DNA from: JANMDR01 sp031376425
Lineage (GTDB): Bacteria; Pseudomonadota; Gammaproteobacteria; Burkholderiales; Usitatibacteraceae
Assembly (NCBI GenBank): GCA_031376425.1
Contig: JANMDR010000250.1
Span: forward strand, 1-15,322
Length of the DNA: 15,322 nucleotides
Direction of reading: 5' to 3'
The translations under genes and the position numbers were made by a program. The notes below the pieces were generated by a model. That model was not told where the DNA came from. It saw nothing but the letters and a program-made list of their open reading frames with translations, and searched no databases. Positions 6,177 through 13,052 of the stretch are shown here, piece after piece. Numbering within the stretch: the stretch's first letter is position 1; each line of letters begins with the position of its first letter.

Positions 6177-8756
6177 ATGGGCGGACAATCAGCGGGAACC
6201 GTAGGCGGACGCCCGAATCCGATGCTGGGCATGAAGGGCGCACCAGAAGCATTGCCGAATCCTACTCAGCAATACATGGGCGCACCCGCAGACCAAGCCA
6301 GCCAATTTGGCGCTGGCTTTGGTGGTGGGCGACCGCCTCAGCCTATTGATAAATACGGCGACACTCGGCCTACTGGACGACCAGCGGCTGAAAGTGACAA
6401 CTTTAGCGGCGGCGGCGGTGCTGCGCCCGTTGGTGGCGGTTTAGGTGACAATATGATGAGCGGACGGCCTACTGGTCAATCAGCCCCCCCGCAAGACCCG
6501 CAAAACGTGCAATACCAACGCGACGGTCGCATGGCAAATTTTGGTGGCTCACCAAGCCCTTACAGCGGTTCAACGTCTAACTCATTCATCGCGCAGGGTG
6601 GCGGCGGTTTTAATGGCTTTGACAAGGGCGGCGATAGTTACGCGATGAAACCGACGCAAGACCAGTACGCCCCACCGGCGCAAGCACAGCCGCAGCCTGA
6701 CCCCTACGCCAATAGCGCACCCGCGCCAGCGCCGCCACAATTTACACCGCAAATGTCTAAGCCGTACACGGTAACGGACAATCCGCAAGCGCCTACGCCT
6801 GTGACCGTACGCCCCATGCCTGAGCCGCAAGCGCAGCCAGAAGCCCAAGCACAACCCTTCATCCCGCAAATGTCAACGCCCTATCAAGCGAATGACGGTG
6901 GACGCAGCCCACTAGATACCCGTTTTAACATGGGCGATATTCAGGGTCTAGGCGGTACGCAATTTGGTAACCCTATGCAGCAACAGCAACCCACCAACCC
7001 GTGGGAAGCCTCACAGCGCTTCAACCAAGCACAACAGCCTACTAACGGCGGCAATGCCAGCTTTAACCAATCGCAACAGCTAGGCGCACAGCCACAAGCA
7101 CAGCAAACGCAAGTATCCCAAGCCATTAGCGCCCCACAATATCAAGGCGATAGCGGCGGCGGCAATAATCCCAACCTGCAAGGCGTGGCGGACAATATTC
7201 GCCAGCAATTCGGGCGCGGTTTAACTGAAGGCGCATTGCCAGCACTACGCAGCCAAGCGGTAGTAAACGGGCAACTAGGCGGCAGCCGTCAAGGTATCGC
7301 GGAGGGTTTAGCCACCGGACGCGCAGCCGATGGCCTAGCCGGTGCACTCAGCAATATGTACTCACAAAGCTACGAAGCCGACCAAGGCCGTAAAGCGCAA
7401 GCCTCAATTGCAGCGATGCAAGCCAACGCCCAAGCCGCTATTGCTAGTGGTCAAATGCAATCGGCTGAACGCATGTTTAACGCGGGGCAGTCCAACGAAA
7501 TGAACCGCTTTGGTACGACCAGCTCATTAAACCAGCAAAATTTTGGGCTACAAAGAGACGACCTTAACTTGCGCCGTGAATTAGGGTTCACCGGCTTTGA
7601 CGTTCAACGCCAAGGCCAAGGCAATCAGTACGATTTAGGCTTGCGCGGCGTAGGGCAGCAAGCGGCACAAAACCAAACTAATCGCGATTTAGGCTATGCC
7701 GGTATAGATGTGCAGCGCGGCAATTTGCGCAATTCGGAACAGCAGACTGCCAATCAGTACAGTGTAAACAATCGACAGTTGCAGCAGCAAGATTACCAAA
7801 ACCAAACTAATCGCGATTTAGGCTATGGGACTTTGGATAACTCACGCCAACAAACCGCAAACCAATACAGTGTAAACAATCGACAGTTGCAGCAACAAGA
7901 CCGCCAAAACGCCAACCAGTACAATCTGGGGCTTGGCAATCTTGCGCTTGGCAATCGAGCGCAGGACAACAGCTACGAAATAAATCGAGGACAACTAGCG
8001 CTAGCCAACCGCACACAAGACAATAATTACAACTTAGGTAATCGCGGCGCAGATAACCAATTGGCTGGAATCAACTCGCAATTCCAGCTAGGGCAAATGG
8101 GCAACAATACCCAATTGCAGTTAGGGCAAATGAATAACGAAACCAACCGCCAAGGCCAAGCAAACCAATTCGCGCTAGGCATGGGCAACCTTGGCTTGCA
8201 AGGGCGGCAACAAGAGCAAAACTTTTACACCGCCAATCGCGGCCAAGATTTACAAGCTTACGGCCTCGGTGCGCAGCTTACAGGGCAAGGCCAGCAAGGC
8301 ATGGGGCAAGGCTTGGCGAATGTTTATAACAACGCTAACACGACGTATAACGCGCCTTGGGATCAGTTAAATCGGTACAACCAAGCAAACGGACAGTATT
8401 TGAATCTAGGGCAAACGCAGACCAATACCCAGCAGATGATTAGCAACCCTACGCAGCAGTGGTTAGGCTCTATTGCGCAACTAGTAGGCGCGTTTAACGG
8501 TGGCGGCGGAGGGGGCGGGGCAGCGGCTACAGCGGCGAAAGTTGCAGGCACCTCAGACATCAGAATGAAGGACAACATCAAGCGCGTAGGCACCCTAGAC
8601 GATGGGCTGCCAGTGTACACATTTACGTACAAAGGCCAGCCAGAGCAAACACACATGGGTGTGATGGCGCAAGAAGCAGAATTGCTTTATCCCGATGCCG
8701 TGATAACGAATGCAGACGGCATTAAACACGTATTTTATGACCGATTAGGAGTTTAG
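6177..8756 (+). CDS. Large Gln/Asn-rich virion protein with C-terminal S74 chaperone domain
   Basis: An 859-residue protein. Residues 1-330 are Pro/Gly/Gln-rich and probably disordered. Residues about 330-440 form a helical block containing P-A-L-R-S-Q-A-V-V-N-G-Q-L-G-G-S-R-Q-G-I-A-E-G-L-A, a pattern common in phage tail and ejection proteins. Residues about 440-700 are Asn/Gln-rich repeats (N-R-D-L-G-Y, Q-Y-S-V-N-N-R-Q-L-Q-Q-Q-D, L-G-L-G-N-L-A-L-G-N-R) likely to form long helices or fibres. Residues 793-859 are a short peptidase S74 / intramolecular chaperone domain: S-D-I-R-M-K-D-N-I, L-P-V-Y-T-F-T-Y, and H-M-G-V-M-A-Q-E-A. In this family the domain helps trimer folding and may cut itself off at the S of S-D. 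The upstream GGAGG is followed by TAGATCATG; the same TAGATCATG junction recurs at 8754-8762. Confidence 0.75.
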   Translation: MGGQSAGTVGGRPNPMLGMKGAPEALPNPTQQYMGAPADQASQFGAGFGGGRPPQPIDKYGDTRPTGRPAAESDNFSGGGGAAPVGGGLGDNMMSGRPTGQSAPPQDPQNVQYQRDGRMANFGGSPSPYSGSTSNSFIAQGGGGFNGFDKGGDSYAMKPTQDQYAPPAQAQPQPDPYANSAPAPAPPQFTPQMSKPYTVTDNPQAPTPVTVRPMPEPQAQPEAQAQPFIPQMSTPYQANDGGRSPLDTRFNMGDIQGLGGTQFGNPMQQQQPTNPWEASQRFNQAQQPTNGGNASFNQSQQLGAQPQAQQTQVSQAISAPQYQGDSGGGNNPNLQGVADNIRQQFGRGLTEGALPALRSQAVVNGQLGGSRQGIAEGLATGRAADGLAGALSNMYSQSYEADQGRKAQASIAAMQANAQAAIASGQMQSAERMFNAGQSNEMNRFGTTSSLNQQNFGLQRDDLNLRRELGFTGFDVQRQGQGNQYDLGLRGVGQQAAQNQTNRDLGYAGIDVQRGNLRNSEQQTANQYSVNNRQLQQQDYQNQTNRDLGYGTLDNSRQQTANQYSVNNRQLQQQDRQNANQYNLGLGNLALGNRAQDNSYEINRGQLALANRTQDNNYNLGNRGADNQLAGINSQFQLGQMGNNTQLQLGQMNNETNRQGQANQFALGMGNLGLQGRQQEQNFYTANRGQDLQAYGLGAQLTGQGQQGMGQGLANVYNNANTTYNAPWDQLNRYNQANGQYLNLGQTQTNTQQMISNPTQQWLGSIAQLVGAFNGGGGGGGAAATAAKVAGTSDIRMKDNIKRVGTLDDGLPVYTFTYKGQPEQTHMGVMAQEAELLYPDAVITNADGIKHVFYDRLGV

Positions 8757-8759
8757 ATC

Positions 8760-9200
8760 ATGGCGCTTTGGGATGACGAAGAAAATGAATACTGGCCGCA
8801 TAACTGGCAATCTGGTAATGCCAGCATCGGCAACAGCCCAGCCAGTGGCGGCGGGTTTTATGGTGGGTTGTTGGATTTTTTTAATGACCCGAAAAAAATG
8901 GCAGGGCTAAGCTCACTCGGTGCTGCCCTAACGCAGGCCGGTGCGCCATCAGCCACTCGTAATAACTGGAGTAGCGCCTTATCGTCCGCATTAAGCGCGT
9001 ATCAAAATGGGCAGATTGGTTACGACCAAACTCAGCACCGCAACAAAATGCAGGCACTTCAGGAAGCAGATTTAAGAGAGCAGGCGCAACTACGCCAAGC
9101 ACAAGCCGCAGCAGCTAAAGCCGAAGCAGAACGTGTTCAGCGACTACGCGATATTGCCAACGGTGTCGATCAAAACTATTTCACGCAAGGGAGATATTAA
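8760..9200 (+). CDS. Module-bearing virion-like protein, founder of the effector array
   Basis: A 146-residue protein. Residues 34-90 hold the shared module (GGLLDFFNDPKKMAGLSSLG, then AL-x-Q-A-G-A-P, and SALSSALSAYQNGQIGYDQ). Residues 91-135 form a charged Gln/Ala coiled coil (ADLREQAQLRQAQAAAAKAE). Similar 'LGxALxxAGxPxxxxxxxxxALxxALxAYxxG' stretches occur in phage internal proteins, so I read it as a small virion or ejection component. It has no catalytic residues, signal peptide or membrane helix. AGGAG at 8746-8750 drives its start. Its TAA is one base before the next ATG. The same module forms the N terminus of the proteins at 9202 and 11329, and a decayed copy of this gene lies at 11148-11303. 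Confidence 0.65.
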   Translation: MALWDDEENEYWPHNWQSGNASIGNSPASGGGFYGGLLDFFNDPKKMAGLSSLGAALTQAGAPSATRNNWSSALSSALSAYQNGQIGYDQTQHRNKMQALQEADLREQAQLRQAQAAAAKAEAERVQRLRDIANGVDQNYFTQGRY

Positions 9201-9201
9201 T

Positions 9202-10278
9202 ATGTATGACTACGTAAATGAAATTGAGGACGCACCTAATTTCGGTGATGCTGGCGGATGGGGCGGGCTAGCAGATTTCTATCGAGATAAACGCAAACTG
9301 GCAGGGCTTACCGCGCTGGGTGAGGCACTAGCAAGAGCCGGTACACCAGCCGCAAACCCGCGACGCTTAGGGGGCGCGTTCTCCTCAGCCCTAAGTGCCT
9401 ACAACAATGGCCCCGATGATTTTGATCAGCGAGCGCAGCGCGATAATATGACTGATCAGGTAAATGCAATTAAGAGCTCACCTAATTTTGGCGATACCGT
9501 TAGTTTGGATGGGCTAGCTGATTTCAATAGAGACGAGCGTAAAAAGGTTGGGATTACTGCACTGGGCGAGGCACTAGCAAGAGCCGGTACACCAGTTGCA
9601 ACCCCTCAGCACTTAGGAAGCGCCTTCTCCTCTGACCTAAGTGGCTACAACGATGGCATCGATAGTTTCGATCGGCAAGCGCAGCGCGATCAAACACAAA
9701 GCTACCCATTTGATGATCTTCAAGCGAAGATGCTGCAGCGGGAAGGATTGCGGGCAGCTAGTAGGAATGCTGATGCACAGCTCGGCTTAAAAATACGTAA
9801 GATTCCCAGCGATTGGGGCGTCCCAGAGAAAAATATGCGGCGTAGCCCAAGTGGATCAAGGCCGCTCAACGAATGCGAAATAAGTGTGCTTACGCCATAC
9901 ACAATCAAGAAAAGGCATCTGAATACGGATACAAATACCGATACGGATATAGATATGATTGATTTAGAAGAGGCTAATTTGTATGATGGCACTGTGCCGT
10001 GGTATTTACTAGAAGGATTTGGCGGCATAACCCGAAACAATGACATACATGTTCGCCCCGGTAGATATAAACCTAAGACACCTGACGGTTTGGGTTTGCT
10101 GGCGCATGAACTTGCACACGTTAAGCAGTACCGTAAAGGTATGAATTTATTAAGCTATATTTGGGCTAGTAAATTTGGGTATGAGGAAAATCCGTATGAA
10201 AACTCTGCATACAAGTTTAGTGACAAGGTGATAGACGACTTAACGAAGAGGTACGGCAATGAACCAATTTGCCCTTAA
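9202..10278 (+). CDS. Candidate effector: two virion modules fused to DUF4157-like metallopeptidase
   Basis: A 358-residue protein. ATG 9202 is chosen because AAGGGAG lies at 9187-9193 and the stop of the upstream gene is one base away; the frame is open 23 codons further left inside that gene. Residues 19-81 and 101-165 are two copies of the module, an in-frame 82-residue tandem duplication. A polar linker follows. Residues about 220-358 form the variable domain: L-Y-D-G-T-V-P-W-Y-L, H-V-R-P-G-R-Y, then H302-E-L-A-H306-V-K-Q-Y and N-P-Y-E332-N-S-A-Y. HELAH is a zinc-binding HExxH motif, and E332 is a candidate third ligand. The arrangement matches DUF4157-type domains often carried by secreted toxins. 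The only two cysteines are C225 and C357, one at each end of this domain. Proteolytic toxicity is inferred. Confidence 0.7.
   Translation: MYDYVNEIEDAPNFGDAGGWGGLADFYRDKRKLAGLTALGEALARAGTPAANPRRLGGAFSSALSAYNNGPDDFDQRAQRDNMTDQVNAIKSSPNFGDTVSLDGLADFNRDERKKVGITALGEALARAGTPVATPQHLGSAFSSDLSGYNDGIDSFDRQAQRDQTQSYPFDDLQAKMLQREGLRAASRNADAQLGLKIRKIPSDWGVPEKNMRRSPSGSRPLNECEISVLTPYTIKKRHLNTDTNTDTDIDMIDLEEANLYDGTVPWYLLEGFGGITRNNDIHVRPGRYKPKTPDGLGLLAHELAHVKQYRKGMNLLSYIWASKFGYEENPYENSAYKFSDKVIDDLTKRYGNEPICP
9214..9705 (+). repeat. In-gene tandem duplication of the virion module (246-bp period)
   Basis: Two adjacent copies (9214-9459 and 9460-9705) encode V-N-E-I...P-N-F-G-D...GLADF...ALGEALARAGTP and V-N-A-I...P-N-F-G-D...GLADF...ALGEALARAGTP. 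The copies keep the same frame and differ at many positions, so the duplication is not recent. The second copy has lost Gly and Ala positions that the first keeps. Confidence 0.8.
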
Positions 10279-10315
10279 GGGTATTATTGCATTCGAGCTT
10301 GACGAATATGATTGA
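10259..10315 (+). pseudogene. Chimeric remnant of two exported-protein genes
   Basis: An 18-codon open frame starts 20 bases before the end of the metallopeptidase gene. Its first 36 bases match the start of the lipoprotein gene at 10393-10428 (33 of 36 identical; M-N-Q-F-A-L-K versus M-K-Q-F-A-L-K). Its last codons, L-D-E-Y-D-stop, and the following bases to 10338 match the end of the gene at 13053 (L-D-K-Y-D-stop). It is therefore the joined start of one gene family and end of another, left after the middle was deleted. A start overlapping the effector's stop suggests the lost gene was coupled to it. Confidence 0.7.
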
Positions 10316-10338
10316 TCTGAGAAAATCCGTTTGCAGTT
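10297..10338 (+). repeat. Direct repeat, copy 1 (recombination joint)
   Basis: Matches 13706-13747 at 38 of 42 positions. It covers the last codons of an exported-protein gene and its 3' flank. A hairpin can form here from 10330-10336 and 10340-10346 (TTTGCAG / CTGCAAA). Confidence 0.75.
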
Positions 10339-10392
10339 CCTGCAAAACACGTTGAGAAAAAATGATAGCCCGCTTAGCAAAGGAATACGGTT

Positions 10393-11055
10393 ATGAAGCA
10401 ATTTGCCCTTAAGTGTATTGTTGCATTCAGCATGGTTTTAACGTTGTGCGCCTGCATACCTAAGAATCCCGCAGAAATGCGTATTTCTGCGCTTGAAGAG
10501 CAGGAATATTTCTCTACTCCTCTAAAAGATGAGGCAGCGGTTAAACTTAGTCTGTCTAAGCTACCGCTAGCAGATCAATATCGATTGTATATATATAGTA
10601 TGCATGACTACGATTCATTCAATGGCTATATTGAGGAATTAATCATACAGCGCGGTTCTGCAGTGGTTCCGTTTTTATTGGAGCGCCTAAAAGCCAGTAA
10701 AAATAGTTTTGAGGCTTTGGGGATTTATAAGCTATTTTCTAGCATGGCACGCGCAGGGATTTATTATGCCGATAACGATGATGCGGTATGGCAATATTTA
10801 ATAGCGCGCACAACACGTTCGTTTACTGAAAATGAATTCGTAGCATCACTACTTTTAAGGCACTTAGTCGAGATTCAGGAGCTTAATCCGGCTAATGCAA
10901 CCAATGCCACTAATGTTGGTAAGGCGCGGCTCTATAGTCAAGTGTGCTCCTCGAACCTTCGGAGCAGTAAGCATGAAGCCTGCAGTTCTATCGAGCGCAA
11001 CAAGCCCGCAAATAGCCCAAGTAATCCCAGCGTACAGCCAGCAGCACCACAATAA
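10393..11055 (+). CDS. Lipoprotein, candidate immunity protein for the metallopeptidase effector
   Basis: A 220-residue protein with a lipoprotein signal: basic start (M-K-Q-F-A-L-K), hydrophobic stretch, then L-T-L-C-A-C-I, with Cys21 the likely lipidated residue. It is therefore anchored to a membrane and faces the periplasm. The mature part is helical (EEQEYFSTPLKDEAAVKLSL, IEELIIQRGSAVVPFLLERL), with the feel of a HEAT-like solenoid. The tail is low complexity (NATNATN, then Ser/Pro/Asn/Ala) with two more cysteines. I do not recognise a family. It is the first full gene after the HELAH effector, with AAAGGAA eight bases before ATG 10393. Its base composition is visibly richer in A+T than the virion genes. 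An immunity role is inferred from position and location; a superinfection-exclusion lipoprotein is the main alternative. Confidence 0.55.
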   Translation: MKQFALKCIVAFSMVLTLCACIPKNPAEMRISALEEQEYFSTPLKDEAAVKLSLSKLPLADQYRLYIYSMHDYDSFNGYIEELIIQRGSAVVPFLLERLKASKNSFEALGIYKLFSSMARAGIYYADNDDAVWQYLIARTTRSFTENEFVASLLLRHLVEIQELNPANATNATNVGKARLYSQVCSSNLRSSKHEACSSIERNKPANSPSNPSVQPAAPQ

Positions 11056-11147
11056 CGCACAACCTACCCACCATCGCTAGGCCTTTAAATACGGGCACTA
11101 ATAACCGCGCTTGACTTGTTACGCGCTAGCGCTAACCGAGAACCACC

Positions 11148-11303
11148 AGCCATCACCTGCCACTCGCAAAAACTGGGCGGCGCGATGACATGCGGCATTG
11201 AGCGCGTATCAAAATAAACCTGCTGGCAACGTAACGCGCAAATTGCGCAGCCGAAGCAGAACGCATCAGCAATTACGCAACACCGCCAATGGTGTTGCAC
11301 TAG
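11148..11303 (+). pseudogene. Decayed copy of the 8760 gene (3' half)
   Basis: The 273 bases between the lipoprotein gene and the next effector contain no open gene but align with the 3' half of the gene at 8760. Bases 11195-11215 match 8988-9008 at 20 of 21 positions, and 11250-11263 match 9120-9133 exactly. GCCACTCG...AACTGG is also shared. The middle (most of the coiled-coil codons) is deleted, and stop codons and frameshifts interrupt the rest. It stands directly before an effector gene, exactly as the intact gene does at 8760. So the duplicated unit was the 8760-type gene plus an effector gene. Confidence 0.65.
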
Positions 11304-11328
11304 ACTGTACTAACTTTTGGAGACCATA

Positions 11329-12273
11329 ATGGGCAACTATAGAAACGATATCGACGATGCAGCATATGATAGCGACACCACCGGCGACACAAATAGTTAC
11401 TGGGGTGGGCTAGCTGATTATTTGCGCGACAAGCGCAAGCTGGCAGGGCTTACTCCGCTGGGCGAAGCGCTGGCAAGGGCTGCGCCATCGTCAAGCAGCA
11501 ACCCTTTTGTAGGCATGTTGGCAAATGCCTTAGATACTTACAATAATGGTGCTAACAACGTTGATCGCGCACAGCGCAACCAAATGCAGGGCTACCCATT
11601 TGGCGAACGGCAAGCAGCAGCTAGAGACGGTGATACACAACAAAGCTTAGATAGGTATGACACCCCCAGCAATTGGGGTGCAGCTAACTATCCTAGCGAT
11701 AATGGTGACGATAACAGCGGCGCATTTATGATCCCCATAAGCAATATTAGCGACAGAAAATCGCGTGCACCTGTTATGCGCACTAATTCATCGCGTGTAG
11801 CTGCTAAGCAAAACAATGGAAATACGGCGGCGCAACCTATTACATTAGAAGTTCCGATTGATAGAAAAACCTGCAAAGGCAATTTTGAGTTTTCAGCGAT
11901 TGGTCCAGACCAAGCTCCTGATGGTGCTCTTGGTTTTCTACCCCCTAATGAAAGCGTTGCGATTAATCCTGCAATTTTTGGATTGCCGTTTAGAACAATA
12001 AAAGAACGAATTGCATCGCAAAAACTACTCAAAGATAATTTTGGAAAAATCAAAGTTTCTGCACCAGGATTATCGAAACTCCTCAGTGACCACCTTACTG
12101 GCGGCACAACATATACTATTAGCGATGTTGGTGATAAAAACATTCGTAAAAATAAAGTCCCTAGATTCGATATTTACAGATTTAAAACGCAAGAAGGTGC
12201 CGAAAAATTTGGTAGAATTAAGGGAATGGAAACAGAGATTATCGGCGTACCGGCTACGTGGAAGTGCCCATAA
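11329..12273 (+). CDS. Candidate effector: virion module fused to an unrecognised C-terminal domain
   Basis: A 314-residue protein. ATG 11329 follows TTTTGGAG at 11315-11322. Residues 24-85 are one copy of the shared module (YWGGLADYLRDKRKLAGLTPLG, then EALARAAP, LANALDTYNNG). Next is a polar linker that still shares G-Y-P-F and S-N-W-G with the effector at 9202 (S-Y-P-F, S-D-W-G). Residues about 170-314 are a new domain: L-E-V-P-I-D-R-K-T-C182-K-G, G-F-L-P-P-N-E-S-V-A-I-N-P-A-I-F-G, Y-T-I-S-D-V-G-D-K-N-I-R, V-P-R-F-D-I-Y-R-F, ending K-C313-P. I recognise no family and no clear catalytic motif. C182 and C313 are its only cysteines and bracket the domain. Its TAA overlaps the next ATG. A toxin role rests on the shared architecture. 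Confidence 0.65.
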   Translation: MGNYRNDIDDAAYDSDTTGDTNSYWGGLADYLRDKRKLAGLTPLGEALARAAPSSSSNPFVGMLANALDTYNNGANNVDRAQRNQMQGYPFGERQAAARDGDTQQSLDRYDTPSNWGAANYPSDNGDDNSGAFMIPISNISDRKSRAPVMRTNSSRVAAKQNNGNTAAQPITLEVPIDRKTCKGNFEFSAIGPDQAPDGALGFLPPNESVAINPAIFGLPFRTIKERIASQKLLKDNFGKIKVSAPGLSKLLSDHLTGGTTYTISDVGDKNIRKNKVPRFDIYRFKTQEGAEKFGRIKGMETEIIGVPATWKCP

Positions 12274-12992
12274 TGTTGAAAATATTAATCTGCATTGCCT
12301 ATTTAGTTTTAGCTACGCCAGTAGTGGCGCAAAGCAATTCGCAAATCCTGAAAGCGGAAAGCCCTAAGCCATGTAAGGGGCATTGGGCGGCAAGTGGGTG
12401 CCGCGCTTTCTCCTCGTCAGAATTTAAAACTAAAAAAGTTCTGTCGCCTTCAAGACGATTCTCTATAAATGGCACACCGGACGGCATCTTATTCAACAAC
12501 GGCAGCACGCCGCCCGTTGCGCTCGCTCCGTTTAGTTCGCTCGATTCAGCCGAAATGCTGTACGCAAGGCCACTGACGGAAATAGTGTGGTCGCCCAACT
12601 CACAATCATTTGCGGTCGATGCGAGCGAAGGCGGTAACGTCGGAACCTATGAGACTGCTATTTATACAATCAATAATGCACTACAACTCAATCGCATCAT
12701 CATTGATCCAGAAGTGCTTACGCATATGATGCAGCTTCAACGCTGCGATCCATTGGAACCTGAGCGCCCCAATTTAGGCGTTGTAGGATGGCTAGCCAAC
12801 GCGAGCGAGATCTTACTCGTAGCCGAAGTGCCGCCCCACTCCAGTTGCCGAAACATGGGCGCACTTTTAGGGTTTCGGATATCGGCAACAACTGGCACCT
12901 TAATAGATAAAATTCCAGAACCTGTGCTGCGTACAAAGTATAAACATTTGCTCGGGACGCGATTTGTTGGTTATTCAAATAGAACAAAGTAG
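12273..12992 (+). CDS. Exported protein, candidate immunity partner of the 11329 effector
   Basis: A 239-residue protein with a clean signal peptide: M-L-K, a hydrophobic core and V-V-A at 17-19, giving cleavage before Q20. It should act in the periplasm. The mature part has four cysteines (two in P-C-K-G-H-W-A-A-S-G-C near the start, two later), a number compatible with disulfides. At 105-115 it reads V-W-S-P-N-S-Q-S-F-A-V, a motif of WD40/TolB-like propeller blades, followed by D-A-S-E-G-G. The ATG shares a base with the effector's TAA (TAATG). That coupling is common for toxin-immunity pairs and is the best evidence for the proposed role. The open frame runs five codons further left, but those lie inside the effector gene. 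Confidence 0.55.
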   Translation: MLKILICIAYLVLATPVVAQSNSQILKAESPKPCKGHWAASGCRAFSSSEFKTKKVLSPSRRFSINGTPDGILFNNGSTPPVALAPFSSLDSAEMLYARPLTEIVWSPNSQSFAVDASEGGNVGTYETAIYTINNALQLNRIIIDPEVLTHMMQLQRCDPLEPERPNLGVVGWLANASEILLVAEVPPHSSCRNMGALLGFRISATTGTLIDKIPEPVLRTKYKHLLGTRFVGYSNRTK

Positions 12993-13052
12993 TATCCTTG
13001 CGGTGTAATAACGGTATCCAACCGTGCGTTTGAAAATCCCCATTGCATTGCT

